From the NCBI GenBank assembly GCA_020404895.1, contig JADBWK010000001.1:1-60361 (forward strand): 60,361 nucleotides of DNA, given 5' to 3'. The translations under genes and the position numbers were made by a program. This document shows, piece by piece, positions 51,079 through 60,361 of this stretch (its first letter is position 1; each line of letters begins with the position of its first letter). Origin of the DNA: Pseudanabaena sp. M085S1SP2A07QC. Lineage in GTDB: Bacteria; Cyanobacteriota; Cyanobacteriia; Pseudanabaenales; Pseudanabaenaceae. The notes beneath the pieces are model-generated. The model did not search any database, had not been told where the DNA came from, and saw only the letters and a program-made list of their open reading frames with translations.

Positions 51079-52608
51079 TTATTCGTTCATTTCTCGATAA
51101 ATTGTGGCAGTAGCGGGTGAAGCCTGAGTTAGGTATTGGAAAATCCAGAACTTGAAAAGTCCATCCAAAAACACGGGAACCGTTGAGATAAAAGATTGCG
51201 CCAAGATTTTATTTTCAGGTAATCCGAAATGATTAAATAAAACTGTTAACAAGGCATCCCATCCTTCGCTAGAGTGGAATCCTACAAAGGTATCGGTTGC
51301 GATAATAATCAGAAAGGCTTTAGCATTGTCATTAAGACTATAAAGAACTTCGTCTAGAAACTCTTTAATAGTTTCTAATTCTTTGCGTCCTGAAAGTAGA
51401 AAAAGATAAAAGACAAAAGCAGCAGTAATATCGGATAGTAAGTTCTTAACTCCATCAAGGCTTTCAGCGTTGAATCTTTTTAAAATTTTAACCGATTCCT
51501 CCTGTATCAATTTTTCAAGTTCTTCTGATTGTTCTGAAGCTGTCTTTTTAGGAGTGGCAGTATGTTCTTCTGGCTTTTCTGAAGCAGTCTTTTTAGGAGC
51601 GCTAGTTTCTTGCTTTTCTTGCGATTGTTCCAGCACAATTGTTTTAATCATGTAATTAAATTCAATTCGTTCTTTGGCTAGTCGCAATGTATTAAAGGCT
51701 TTTTCCTCGATTGCAGGGCTAAACTTGACAGTCATATTATTAGCATCAATAAAGCTATTGATCATTGGACTAAAAATCACTGCTTTTGATAAAAACTGCA
51801 CGGCGATTACAGAAATCACGAGAACTACAATGTAGCGTAACGCCTGATTAATCCGCTGTCGTGACTGTCTCAATTCTTCAACAATATCTTTCTCATAATC
51901 AGTATATGAGCCACTAAGATTACGTTTAACCCGATCAAAAGCTTTAAAAAATGACCCAGGCAAAATACTCTTCTCTACAGATGTGACCTGTTGAGGAGAT
52001 CGTCTATAACTCTTAGGCTTAGTATTTTTAAAGAGTTGAAATTTTTCTTCAGTTTCTACTTCAGTTTCTTCTGACTCTATGCTTTTACTGTTAGGTAAGT
52101 TCGTTTTGACTGAAGGTTTAACAACAACATCAATAGTCTGAGCGCTTGCACTGGTATATCTTTCGAGAGTGTAGTCAATAAAGGCAAGTTTCTGATAAAT
52201 AGAAAATCTTCGACTGTTTCCAGCAAGTTGATTTGCTGACAATTGTCCATTGCCGACGGGATCATTTTCCTGATCGTTGGCTGCGTATTTGGCGATCGCT
52301 GTATTGGCAAGATTACTGGAGCTTTGAGTCTGCAAATATGGCAGTGAGGCACTAAGTTTGTAGAAATTTAGTCGTGCATTAATTGTTCTGAGATACTTCT
52401 GAAGCTGGATCTCAAACACACTAAATACATTGCTACCAAAGCTACCGTCATTAGAAATTTTATTACCTTTAAAGGTTTCTTCTTCAATCCGCTTGATGCT
52501 GACAGCCGCTTCAAAAGCCTCGTCAATTGATCTTTCAGGGGTGTTCTTAACCCACGAGAAGATATTTTGTAAGGGAGAGGCGTTATTGTCGGGTGAGTTA
52601 GATTTCAT
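51079..52608 (-). CDS. pcxA: Proton extrusion protein PcxA (CotA/CemA family)
   Basis: The C-terminal half of this 509-residue protein matches the CemA/PcxA signature. It has PGSFFKAFDRVKRNLSGS, a first membrane helix ALRYIVVLVISVIAVQFLS, FVGFHSSEGWDALLTVLFNHFG and STVPVFLDGLFKFWIFQYL, ending SPATATIYREMNE. Homologues mediate light-driven proton extrusion and support CO2 and nitrate uptake; plastids encode CemA. The N-terminal 220 residues are variable. Residues about 335-365 hold two KKTASE-E units, split as KKTASEKPEE and KKTASEQSEE. Confidence 0.88.
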   Translation of the reverse strand: MKSNSPDNNASPLQNIFSWVKNTPERSIDEAFEAAVSIKRIEEETFKGNKISNDGSFGSNVFSVFEIQLQKYLRTINARLNFYKLSASLPYLQTQSSSNLANTAIAKYAANDQENDPVGNGQLSANQLAGNSRRFSIYQKLAFIDYTLERYTSASAQTIDVVVKPSVKTNLPNSKSIESEETEVETEEKFQLFKNTKPKSYRRSPQQVTSVEKSILPGSFFKAFDRVKRNLSGSYTDYEKDIVEELRQSRQRINQALRYIVVLVISVIAVQFLSKAVIFSPMINSFIDANNMTVKFSPAIEEKAFNTLRLAKERIEFNYMIKTIVLEQSQEKQETSAPKKTASEKPEEHTATPKKTASEQSEELEKLIQEESVKILKRFNAESLDGVKNLLSDITAAFVFYLFLLSGRKELETIKEFLDEVLYSLNDNAKAFLIIIATDTFVGFHSSEGWDALLTVLFNHFGLPENKILAQSFISTVPVFLDGLFKFWIFQYLTQASPATATIYREMNE

Positions 52609-52716
52609 AGTGGGGCGATCGCTACAATGCCTAGAATAATCGAAAAACCAAATAGTAGAGGGTATAATTCGCTCCTCTTTTATTTTCTAATCTAAAAAAA
52701 GTACTGCCCACGCAGC

Positions 52717-52867
52717 GCTACGGTGTACACACCAGAAATATGCAAATCTCATCAATTACCCCACCCTAACCCTCCCCTTGCAAAGGGGAGGGAACAAGAT
52801 TTCTGGTCTTCCCCCTTTGCAAGGGGGAATTAAAGGGGGTAAGTCCGACTTGTGTGTACACGGTAGC
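52717..52867. mobile_element. MITE-like element with GTGTACAC ends
   Basis: GCTACGGTGTACACAC at 52717-52732 is inverted at 52852-52867 with one mismatch. Inside are CCCTCCCCTTGCAAAGGGGAGGG-type palindromes (CCCTCCCC/GGGGAGGG). No coding capacity. It occupies most of the gap between pcxA and the kinase. Confidence 0.65.
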
Positions 52868-52914
52868 CTTGCAAAGGGGGATACGGTTTTTTGGGTTTTA
52901 TATTTCTTAGATAC

Positions 52915-54864
52915 TTATACGGGGATTTCGATCCTAAACTCTGTCCCTACGCCGACTTTAGAAAAGCATTCCAATCGCCCTTGATGCTTCTCTACCACAA
53001 TTTGATAACTAATTGATAGCCCCAATCCTGTGCCTTTGCCCACAGGCTTCGTTGTAAAGAAAGGATCAAAAAGTTTTTTGAGAATATCTTCAGGAATACC
53101 ACGCCCATTATCGGCAATGCGGATCACCACTATTAGCTGATGATTTTCAGTTGTGGGCGGCTTCAACTCAGTAATGATCGAAATTTCACTTGCTAGGGTC
53201 TGGGCAATATCAGTAGCATGATCACGATTTGCAATACTTTCATCAATCGCATCAATGGCATTGCTTAAAATGTTCATAAACACCTGATTAAGTTGCCCCG
53301 CATAAACATTGACAATCGGGATATTGCCATAGCGCTTAGTCAGATTAATCGCAGGGCGATCGCCATAAGCTTTAAGGCGATTTTGCAAAATCAGTAACGT
53401 ACTATCCAAGCCTTCATGGATATTAAAGGGTTTTCTTCCTTCTTGGTCAGTGCGCGAAAAATTTCGTAAAGACAAGACTATTTGCCGAATGCGGTCAGCT
53501 CCAATTTTCATTGATGTCAGCATTTTCGGCAGATCTTCTTGGAGAAATTCCAGATCGATCTCATTGAGAAATTTGGCGATTTCGGGGACTGGTTCTGGAT
53601 AATTTGTTTGATAAAGAGCGATCGCATCTAGCAGATTTTGGACAGAACGGTTGGCATGGTTGAGATTGCCATAGATAAAGTTCACAGGATTATTAATCTC
53701 ATGGGCAACCCCTGCTACTAATTGACCAAGACTCGACATTTTTTCGGTCTGAATCAGTTGGCTCTGGGTTTTTTGCAAATCAGCAAGGGCTTTTTCGATC
53801 AGTATGGCTTGAGCTTGGGCATTGGCTGCATTAGTCTGCGCAGAGTCAAATAGCTCGGCTTGATCGATCGCAATTGCCAATTGGTTCGCCACTGCTTGCA
53901 ATAGTTCAACCTCATCCGCGTCCCAAGGACGACTACCGTGACAATGCGCGGCAACAATCACCCCTAATTTTTGCGATCGGGTTTTGATCGGTACAAGTAA
54001 CTGCGACGTAAAACCTTTCTCAGCTAGAAGCATCCGACTAACATTATCCAATTCTGGATTAGTGTATATCGACTGAATCTGAATAATTTCTTGACTAAGC
54101 AAGCGCTGACCAAATTGAGACAATTGCGACAGAGGATAACTGGTGGCTGCCTCAAGAAAGTTATGACTAGCCGCAAAATGTACAAGCTGAAACTCTGGCG
54201 GATTAGTATTGGGCACATGCCAAAAGAAATTGCATAGATCGATCAGCAATAGATCCTGTATTTCATTGACGGCTGTAGCAAGGATCGTATCTAGATCAAG
54301 GGAATTGCGAATCTGGCTAGTAAGGCGACGGTTTAACATTTCCTCTCGTCTGACCAGATCTTTATAACTTTGACGTGATCGCTCTAGTTCCCTTTCGGCG
54401 CGACGGCGTTCCCACTGCTCCTTTTTGCGATCGCTAATATCATGGGCAACAATCACAATATTTTGGACATTACCCTGTCCATCGCGCATCACACTGCCTG
54501 ATGATTCTAAAATTCGCCAACTTCCGTCTTTATGCTGCATCCGATATTCTAAAGATTTCCCCACACCTGTTTTTAAGGTTTCTGCCGCCGCCTTTAATAC
54601 TTGCGCTTGATCATCGGGATGAATCTTATCGTAAGCCCATGTACCTTTAAGTTCTGCCGATGTATAGCCCAAGACTCTCTGATAGGAGGGGCTATTGTAG
54701 ATCCGATAACCTTTAGCATCGATCACTGCAATTAAATCGGCAACATTTTCCATAATCGATCTAAATAGACGATCGCTTTTTAGTGCTGATAGATCTGATT
54801 TATCAGCCTCACGCCTTGGATGTTGCTCTTCTGTCAGATCTAGATCGATACTTGCGTCCGTCAT
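52915..54864 (-). CDS. PAS-GAF sensor histidine kinase
   Basis: The 649-residue cytoplasmic kinase has no membrane helix. A PAS domain spans about 30-150 ([19 protein letters not shown] to [11 protein letters not shown]), then a GAF domain about 190-345 ([18 protein letters not shown] to [19 protein letters not shown]). The phospho-acceptor is in [13 protein letters not shown] near 390. The ATP lid and N box are [24 protein letters not shown], and [11 protein letters not shown] near the end. It senses an unknown signal, possibly via the GAF. No response regulator is adjacent. Confidence 0.92.
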   Translation of the reverse strand: MTDASIDLDLTEEQHPRREADKSDLSALKSDRLFRSIMENVADLIAVIDAKGYRIYNSPSYQRVLGYTSAELKGTWAYDKIHPDDQAQVLKAAAETLKTGVGKSLEYRMQHKDGSWRILESSGSVMRDGQGNVQNIVIVAHDISDRKKEQWERRRAERELERSRQSYKDLVRREEMLNRRLTSQIRNSLDLDTILATAVNEIQDLLLIDLCNFFWHVPNTNPPEFQLVHFAASHNFLEAATSYPLSQLSQFGQRLLSQEIIQIQSIYTNPELDNVSRMLLAEKGFTSQLLVPIKTRSQKLGVIVAAHCHGSRPWDADEVELLQAVANQLAIAIDQAELFDSAQTNAANAQAQAILIEKALADLQKTQSQLIQTEKMSSLGQLVAGVAHEINNPVNFIYGNLNHANRSVQNLLDAIALYQTNYPEPVPEIAKFLNEIDLEFLQEDLPKMLTSMKIGADRIRQIVLSLRNFSRTDQEGRKPFNIHEGLDSTLLILQNRLKAYGDRPAINLTKRYGNIPIVNVYAGQLNQVFMNILSNAIDAIDESIANRDHATDIAQTLASEISIITELKPPTTENHQLIVVIRIADNGRGIPEDILKKLFDPFFTTKPVGKGTGLGLSISYQIVVEKHQGRLECFSKVGVGTEFRIEIPV

Positions 54865-54944
54865 AATGAATTTTTAAAGATAGGACTGCATGAAATCAAA
54901 TTAAGTTTGCTTAACTGTGCAACCAAATGCAATAGCATTTTTAA

Positions 54945-56126
54945 GTGGCTAATTTAGTTTTGAGTGCAATGTTAAATCTTAATTTAAATCGTAATTTAGA
55001 AAGAACCAGCAATCTAACAAACCAGAAAATAGATCTTGTCTCTCGAAGATCTTGGTGGTTTAAGGGCGTAACGTTCACAATCGCTTGCTTACTCGTAACT
55101 TGTTTAACGATGATATCGGCGATCGCGCCAAGCATAGCAGCACTGCCAACCAAAAGTGCGATCAAAGATCCTCGTGTAATCTTGAGAAATGCTTTACCGA
55201 TTGATAGCGAAGTGCTGCGCGATGTCCAGCGTACCTTAGAGCAAATGCCTCGCCAAGCCAATCTGAAGCGCTGGAGCAACCTCAAAAGAGATATTGACAC
55301 GATCTCAAAAACCCTAAGCCAAAATCAGTCGCAGTTAATTGCTGAAGTTAGCAGCGATCGTCAAGGATTAGTAACTGAACATTTATCGAGCTTAACGACA
55401 GCCCTTGTCCCTCTACAAGAAGCGATCGCAGTCAAAGACCGTAACAGTGTTAAAGCGTTATCGGAAAGAGCCTTGGACTATGTAGGTTTAGTCGAATCAG
55501 ACTTTATTCAAGCATTCCCCTTTGAAGTTCCTGTCCAATATGCCCAATTGCCCCAACTCAAGGGACGAGCCCTAGTGGAGATATCCACTGAAAAAGGTAA
55601 TGCCACGATTACAGTCGATGGCTACAATGCACCAGTCAATGCAGGTCAATTTGTCGATCTTGTTCAGAAGGGCTTTTACGATGGTCTAACTTTTACGCGA
55701 GCCGACGAAAACTATTACTTGCAGACTGGCGATCCCGATGGTGCAGCCGATGGCTATATCGATCCTAAAACCAAAAAATATCGGACTGTCCCCATCGAAG
55801 TGCGCCTACCCGATCAAAAGGTTCCAACCTATGGCAAAACCTTTGAAGAACAAGGTCTGTCAGGCACTTTACCCGTACTGCCTTTCGCAGCATTTGGAAC
55901 TGTTGCCATGGCGCATCCTAATGATGATGCTAACGCTGGTTCATCTCAGTTTTTCATCTATCTATTTGAATCAGAATTAACTCCCGCAGGCTTAAATTTG
56001 CTTGATGGCAACTATACCGTTTTTGGTTATGTCACCGATGGCAAGGAAACTTTGGATAAACTAAGACTAGGCGACAAAATTTTGTCAGCCCGTGTCATTA
56101 GTGGCGCTGAGAATTTAATCAAGTAA
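54945..56126 (+). CDS. Lumenal cyclophilin-type peptidylprolyl isomerase (TLP40/CYP38-like)
   Basis: The 393-residue protein has an N-terminal export signal (VTFTIACLLVTCLTMISAIA, about 42-62). A helical domain of about 120 residues follows (DVQRTLEQMPRQANLKRWSNL), resembling the N-terminal part of spinach TLP40. The cyclophilin domain starts near 215 (ALVEISTEKGNATITVDGYNAP), with GFYDGLTFTRADENYYLQTGDPDG split by eye and VAMAHPNDDANAGSSQFFI. Plant homologues help photosystem II assembly in the thylakoid lumen. The first 30 residues may be non-native if a later ATG is used. Confidence 0.85.
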   Translation: MANLVLSAMLNLNLNRNLERTSNLTNQKIDLVSRRSWWFKGVTFTIACLLVTCLTMISAIAPSIAALPTKSAIKDPRVILRNALPIDSEVLRDVQRTLEQMPRQANLKRWSNLKRDIDTISKTLSQNQSQLIAEVSSDRQGLVTEHLSSLTTALVPLQEAIAVKDRNSVKALSERALDYVGLVESDFIQAFPFEVPVQYAQLPQLKGRALVEISTEKGNATITVDGYNAPVNAGQFVDLVQKGFYDGLTFTRADENYYLQTGDPDGAADGYIDPKTKKYRTVPIEVRLPDQKVPTYGKTFEEQGLSGTLPVLPFAAFGTVAMAHPNDDANAGSSQFFIYLFESELTPAGLNLLDGNYTVFGYVTDGKETLDKLRLGDKILSARVISGAENLIK

Positions 56127-56193
56127 TAATCAATCAATGTGATGGGGCAAATCCCTATCACATCGCAGTCACAACCAGAGGATAACTAATTTA

Positions 56194-57156
56194 ATGGGTA
56201 CTCCCCGCAACGAGCCGTATATTTTGAGTTTGCCAAATCCTAGTAGTGCGATCTGCCTTGCTGGGACACGCGAGGAAAACTTAAAACTACTTGCAGAAAC
56301 AACAGGTGTGCGGATAATCATGCGGGGACAAGACCTATTAATTGATGGCACGACAGAGCAAATCGGTCTTGTAGAACAGATGGTTAACGCTCTGAAGCCA
56401 TTGTGGTCACAGGAAAAAACGATCGCGGCTGTAGATATTAGAGCTGCTCGTGAAGCGATCGCGGAGGAACGTTCTGGCGAATGGCGCGATCGGGCTACCA
56501 TTTCTCGTAATCGTCGTGGTGACTCAGTGCAGCCACGCACCTATCGCCAGCAGCAATATGTGCGAGCGATGGAAAATCACGATTTAATCTTTGGCGTGGG
56601 GCCTGCGGGTACTGGAAAAACCTATCTCGCCGCCGTTGCTGCGGTGAGCGCATTGCAAAGCAATAAATTTGAGCGGATTATCCTCACCCGCCCCGCAGTC
56701 GAAGCAGGCGAAAGTCTCGGTTTTCTGCCTGGAGATTTACAGCAAAAAATTGATCCCTATCTACGTCCTCTTTATGACGCAATGAACGAAATGATCGGTG
56801 CGGAGAAAGTCCCACAATTAATGGAGCGTGGCATTATCGAAGTCGCGCCTCTTGCCTATATGCGCGGACGTACTCTCAGTAACTCATTCATCATTGTTGA
56901 TGAGGCTCAAAACACAACAGCCGCCCAAATGAAAATGGTCTTAACGCGACTGGGCTTTAAATCGCGTATGGTCGTCACGGGCGACATTACCCAGATTGAT
57001 TTACCCCGCCATCAAAAATCTGGCTTAATCATCGCCATGAATATTCTGAAAGGAGTTGAAGGCGTTTCCTTTAACTTATTTGATAAAAATGATGTAGTGC
57101 GCCATCCTCTAGTCCATAACATCATCGCCGCTTACGAAAATGCAGAAGCAGATTAA
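56194..57156 (+). CDS. phoH: PhoH family protein
   Basis: The 320-residue ATPase has Walker A VGPAGTGKT at about 135-143, Walker B IIVDEAQNTT near 230 and VVTGDITQIDLP downstream. The N-terminal 110 residues form the KH-like region typical of PhoH (TGVRIIMRGQDLLIDG). RKPVEAGE-type RPAVEAGESLGFLPGDLQQK is also present. PhoH proteins are linked to RNA metabolism and phosphate stress; the precise role is unsettled. It follows the cyclophilin gene by 67 bp and may be cotranscribed. Confidence 0.93.
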   Translation: MGTPRNEPYILSLPNPSSAICLAGTREENLKLLAETTGVRIIMRGQDLLIDGTTEQIGLVEQMVNALKPLWSQEKTIAAVDIRAAREAIAEERSGEWRDRATISRNRRGDSVQPRTYRQQQYVRAMENHDLIFGVGPAGTGKTYLAAVAAVSALQSNKFERIILTRPAVEAGESLGFLPGDLQQKIDPYLRPLYDAMNEMIGAEKVPQLMERGIIEVAPLAYMRGRTLSNSFIIVDEAQNTTAAQMKMVLTRLGFKSRMVVTGDITQIDLPRHQKSGLIIAMNILKGVEGVSFNLFDKNDVVRHPLVHNIIAAYENAEAD

Positions 57157-57166
57157 CTTAAGCTCC

Positions 57167-57226
57167 AAGAAATCTGTTAAACGTAGGGTCAATTCATGAA
57201 TTGACCCTACGTTTAACAGATTTCTT
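57167..57226. terminator. Palindrome between phoH and the moaD-like gene
   Basis: AAGAAATCTGTTAAACGTAG is mirrored exactly after GGTCAATTCATGAATTGACC, giving a 60-bp palindrome. Confidence 0.8.
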
Positions 57227-57259
57227 AGTTCTCATTTCAGAGCAAAGCGCTGTAAAAAT

Positions 57260-57532
57260 ATGAACTACGAATCAATTTCTGAAGATATTCACATCACTGT
57301 CAAATTATTTGCAATTTTCCAAGAGGTGCTTGCTACCGATGAAATGCAAATTACGCTAGCCTCAGGTACAACGGTGTCACAAATATTCGATCACCTAGCT
57401 AGTCAACACCCACATCTTGAGAAATGGAGATCGCTAACTCGTTATGCAGTAAATCTCAATTTTGCAGAGCCACAGACAATTCTTAAAAATGGCGATGAGG
57501 TAGCACTGATCCCCCCCGTGAGTGGTGGATAA
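57260..57532 (+). CDS. moaD: MoaD/ThiS-family sulfur carrier protein
   Basis: The 90-residue ubiquitin-fold protein ends in PPVSGG, the Gly-Gly C-terminus that is adenylated and thiocarboxylated. ITVKLFAIFQEVLATDEMQI and DEVALIPPVSGG match the MoaD pattern (small subunit of molybdopterin synthase). A ThiS role is less likely because of the F-Q and ALIPPVSGG pattern. No moaE is adjacent. ATG at 57260. Confidence 0.85.
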   Translation: MNYESISEDIHITVKLFAIFQEVLATDEMQITLASGTTVSQIFDHLASQHPHLEKWRSLTRYAVNLNFAEPQTILKNGDEVALIPPVSGG

Positions 57533-57577
57533 ACAAACAAAGCCTCTACTTGGGTGCTTTGTTTGTTTTTGGACCGA

Positions 57578-57802
57578 TCAGCCCTGTCCAGACCAGTCAA
57601 GTAAGCCACTAAACTGATGCAGGTCAATAAAACTAAGCTGTAACAAAATCATCAGCAAGGGACCTTCCTGTCGAGCTTGCCAGCGTTTGGCAACTGCCAA
57701 CTGCTCACGGTCAACGACAGACAGTTCTAGCAGGTGTCTCTCTAAATCTTCTTGGCGACTAGCGATCGCGTATGTCTGGGAGTGGTAACTCATTGAAATC
57801 AA
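57578..57802 (-). CDS. DUF2949-like small protein
   Basis: The 74-residue protein has LERHLLELSVVDREQLAVAK and GPLLMILLQLSFIDLHQFSG, then LLDW. This agrees with my memory of the cyanobacterial DUF2949 pattern (LP--LWQ-GL-T--QLD-I--W). The core length is normal. Start ATG 57802, with an alternative ATG at 57793 (MSYHSQ). Convergent with the moaD-like gene. Function unknown. Confidence 0.65.
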   Translation of the reverse strand: MISMSYHSQTYAIASRQEDLERHLLELSVVDREQLAVAKRWQARQEGPLLMILLQLSFIDLHQFSGLLDWSGQG

Positions 57803-57982
57803 AGAACTAATTACTTAGGCGATTTGGATTAATAGCGTAGCGCAACTTACCATATCTATCAACGTCCGTCAAAGTTATTTTTTGTCAGGGCATAAACTGA
57901 AAAATACGAGGTGTGGCAAGTCGCATCAAATCCCATATTTTTGGTTTGACGAATATTAATGTAAGTAACCTTAGTTGTCAGA

Positions 57983-58100
57983 TATAGCAATGAAAGAGAT
58001 AGCTAGGACAAATCAAAACCCAAATAGTGAGAGGCGGCGCAAATTGCCGCCTCTCACTATTTGGGTTTTATGTCCTAACAAGAATGGCGACAGCTATATA
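57983..58100 (-). mobile_element. TATAGCAA MITE, variant copy C
   Basis: TATAGCAATGAAAGAGATAG and TTTTATGTCCTAACAAG with a GCTATATA end show the same outer parts as the 58372 copy. The central stem is different: AAATAGTGAGAGGCGGC/GCCGCCTCTCACTATTT. Confidence 0.7.
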
Positions 58101-58134
58101 TAGCAGTCCTATATCATTTGTGAATTTTTTTGGT

Positions 58135-58195
58135 TTGTGGAAGGACACCCCATCGGGGTGTCCTTCCACAAACCATTTAGGATTGCTATATGTGA
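58135..58195. repeat. Palindrome TGGTTTGTGGAAGGACACCC
   Basis: TGGTTTGTGGAAGGACACCC is mirrored exactly after CATC. The 57803-58572 gap has no gene; it is packed with foldback repeats. Confidence 0.75.
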
Positions 58196-58310
58196 AAAGA
58201 TTTTGACAAAAACTAACTGATATAATCTCTAAAAGCACATACTAAATTTAGTAAACTTTTAACATTTAAAAATTACTACATCATGTGTCTTAGCAATTAT
58301 CATTACAAAG

Positions 58311-58370
58311 ATCGGTTTTTAGGGTTTGTAACGCTGTAAGCGTTACAAACCCTAAAATCGGTTTCATAAT
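58311..58370. repeat. AATCGGTTTCATAATG-family palindrome
   Basis: CGGTTTTTAGGGTTTGTAACG and CGTTACAAACCCTAAAATCG form the stem around CTGTAAG, ending GGTTTCATAATTTATAG. Confidence 0.65.
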
Positions 58371-58371
58371 T

Positions 58372-58479
58372 TATAGCAACGTAAGAGATAGATAGGACAA
58401 TTCAAAACCCAAAAGATGGCAGAGCGAAGCTCTGCCATCTTTTGGGTTTTATGTCCTAAGCAAAGCTTACATTGCTATA
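58372..58479 (-). mobile_element. 108-bp TATAGCAA MITE, copy B
   Basis: It is the exact reverse complement of 48260-48367 except for the loop triplet (105 of 108 positions). Ends are TATAGCAACGTAAGAG and TTACATTGCTATA, with TA dinucleotides at the borders as expected for IS630/Tc1-type MITEs. Confidence 0.8.
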
Positions 58480-58572
58480 GAATTGATTACAGTTGTGCAT
58501 ATGTCTAAATTACTTTGCTTTTGATCTTGGGCGCTTCTAAATAATTTGTTTGCTTTAGCAAAATTTCCCTAC

Positions 58573-60270
58573 ATGGACAATTCCAAATTTCCTGAAGAAA
58601 TATCCACAAAAGACTGGCAAAAACTCCAGCAGGAAGTCAAAGGGCTACGAATGCAAGTAAGCCGACTTCAGATGGAAAATAGCGATCTGGAAAACTCATT
58701 GTTAACCGCAGTTGAACATGGCGATCTTGTTGAAGCGGTGCTTCTAGATGTTAACAAAAAACTAAAAAGTGAAATCATCGAGCGCAAGATGGCTCAAGCC
58801 ACCCTGCAATCAATCTTAGAAATTGTCTATCGAGATAAAAGGGATCTCGAAATAATGCTAGCGACTAGCACTGATCATGGTGATGCGATCGAATATGAGC
58901 AATACAATCGCGCTGTCGAGACTATGCACCAAAGTGAGGAGCAGTTTAGAGCGATCGCTGAGTCAACCAGTATGGCTATGCTCGTTAGTAGACTCTCTGA
59001 TGGTGCGATCACCTACGCTAATACAAGTGCTGGCACAATCCTTCAAAGAGAATCCCACGATTTAATCCAGCGATCTATTAAAGATCTTTACTACTTGCCA
59101 GCAGAATGGGAGATTTTACAGCAGCATTTTTTGCAAAACCAAAAAGTGCGTGACTATGAGATTCGGCTATGCAAAGCTAATCAAGAACCCTTGTGGGTGC
59201 TAGCATCTGTGCATCCACTATGGCTAAAAGGCGAGCAAGTTTTATTAAATACTTTTTATGATATTACGCTGCTTAAAAAGACAGAACTTGCCCTGCGTGA
59301 GTCAGAAGCTAAACTCCGAGAACAAGCCAATCTATTAGAACAACGAGTGGAAGAACGTACTTATGACCTTAAGCTAGCAAAAGAAGCTGCCGAGTCAGCA
59401 AGCCGTTCTAAAGCTGCCTTTTTAGCAAATATGAGTCATGAGTTGCGTACTCCTCTAAATGCAATTCTAGGTTTTGCTCAGCTTATGCTTTATGACCAAG
59501 AATTAAATGAACAACACCAGACAGATCTCCAAACTATCTGTAATAGTGGCAATCATCTACTAGCAATGATTAATGACATTTTAGAAATGTCAAAGCTCGA
59601 AGCTGGCAGCGTACTTTTGCGTGAGAAGGAATGCTCTCTATATGACATCGTAGATACCGCAAGAGACATGTTGTATCTGAAGGCTCAAGAAAAAGATTTA
59701 TCTTTTGTTGTGAGTGTTCAGCCAGAAGTTCCTCCCTATATTTATACCGATGAAGGTAAATTACGCCAAATATTAATCAATTTAATCGGTAATGCGGTCA
59801 AGTTTACTGAATCAGGACACATTATTGTGCGCGTAGATGTCCGCAACTTACCCAATAATATAGACAGAATAGCTGGAGAAATTTCTGAGATTCCTCGTTG
59901 CTTGTGTTTTGAAGTGGAAGACACGGGGGCGGGCATTTCCGAATCGGAGCTGTTAACCTTATTTCAGCCCTTTGTCCAAACGGATTCTGGCAAGCGATCG
60001 CAGGAAGGAACTGGACTTGGACTATCGATTAGTTATAACTACGTGAGGCTAATGGGTGGACAAATGTTTGTCATCAGTAAAGTTGGCGAAGGTTCTACAT
60101 TCAGATTTTATATTCCCATTAAGTCTTTGGATCAGTTTAGTCTCGACTCTACGACTAAATCACTGCGTCGAGTAATCGGCATTGATGGTAATCAGGGCTA
60201 CCGCATTTTAATCGCTGAGTCTAAGTACAGGACAAAAAGTTGCAAAAGTAGAGAGGAAGGGGTTTTATAA
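58573..60270 (+). pseudogene. PAS-type sensor histidine kinase truncated by an insertion sequence
   Basis: From ATG 58573 (MDNSKFPEEIS) the protein has coiled-coil residues 1-110, a PAS domain about 120-245 (FRAIAESTSMAMLVSRL to YDITLLKKTELAL) and a second coiled coil. The histidine motif is NMSHELRTPLNAILGF near 300. The ATPase has GKLRQILINLIGNAVKFT, DTGAGIS and [19 protein letters not shown] receiver begins as GYRILIAE, but after SKYR the frame runs into IS sequence and ends at TAA 60270. The original was a hybrid kinase with one or more receivers. The remaining part may still phosphorylate but cannot relay internally. Confidence 0.8.
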
Positions 60271-60361
60271 AAGATAACCACATCGCAAATAAAACCCCTA
60301 TGAAAGAGATTAACCTATTCCGAGAAATGTTGTAGCAACATCTGCAATGGAATGCAGCAAG
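60222..60361 (+). mobile_element. Left end of an IS4-type insertion sequence
   Basis: From about AGTACAGGACAAAAAGTTGC the sequence leaves the kinase. A transposase frame starts at ATG 60300 (MKEINLFREML) and continues QHLQWNAA, resembling the N-terminus of cyanobacterial IS4-family transposases. A TAG at 60333 interrupts it after codon 11. The element continues beyond the window, so its right end and target duplication cannot be seen. Confidence 0.6.
60258..60299 (+). promoter_or_regulatory. Hairpin directly before the transposase start
   Basis: AGGGGTTTTAT and ATAAAACCCCT form an 11-bp stem ending one base before the ATG. Such stems in IS elements block translation of messages read in from outside. 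Confidence 0.5.

Noticed and set aside
1-60361. High density of GCGATCGC octamers
   Set aside because: HIP1 is a general feature of many cyanobacterial genomes, so not a local signal.

Overview
The window reads as chromosomal DNA of a cyanobacterium. The HIP1 octamer GCGATCGC is scattered throughout. PsbO, PetG, the carotenoid desaturase CrtD, RpaA, the PcxA/CemA proton-extrusion protein, a CYP38/TLP40-like lumen cyclophilin and the Yfr1 small RNA are all present. Base composition, abundant palindromic intergenic repeats and the mixture of Uma2, Rpn and XisI relics suggest a filamentous or Pseudanabaena-like lineage; that placement is inference.

Layout. 1-5150 is a decayed accessory zone. 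It holds two separated pieces of one CRISPR array (37-bp repeat), the 3' end of a group II intron, a Cas6 with a C-terminal helix-turn-helix extension, an IS630 relic, fragments of a type I restriction-modification system fused through a small inverted-repeat element, and the tail of a xisI gene. 5279-22314 is mostly core: dapB, tRNA-Glu, a NUDIX hydrolase, an atypical response regulator, crtD, an FAD oxidoreductase, an FHA protein, the tig-clpP-clpX block, a Uma2 nuclease, a polyprenyl synthase, rpaA, a large outer-membrane adhesin-like protein and glgA. 22365-26846 is a second accessory zone, with a nuclease-like membrane protein, two broken SMI1/KNR4 immunity genes, an Rpn nuclease, a possible RHS relic and a Uma2 nuclease. 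27029-35825 returns to housekeeping genes: SDR enzymes, an LCP cell-wall ligase, DUF3531, gloA, an SGNH hydrolase, petG and psbO.

35948-37971 is an AT-rich two-gene unit inserted after psbO. It encodes an ABC-type AAA ATPase and a PD-(D/E)XK-like protein whose genes overlap by 4 bp. It is the best candidate here for an undescribed defence system. A second defence-type gene, an OLD-family ATPase with a TOPRIM domain, lies at 46384-48099. Between and after these are an HD hydrolase, a repeat-bearing lipoprotein, cbiD-cobM, pyrR, trxA with yfr1 upstream, an AmpG-like transporter, DUF3120, another Uma2, an aspartic-protease pair, pdhC (E2), pcxA, a PAS-GAF histidine kinase, a cyclophilin, phoH, a moaD-like gene, DUF2949, and a histidine kinase cut off by an IS at the right edge.

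The most pervasive structure is repeat DNA. Many genes end in near-perfect palindromes with 3-nt loops, and several of these contain the stop codons of the flanking genes. At least three multi-copy repeat families occupy the gaps: a TATAGCAA-ended MITE, a triple-hairpin element and an AATCGGTTTCATAATGAG element. All calls are from reading sequence and translations; no database search was run.
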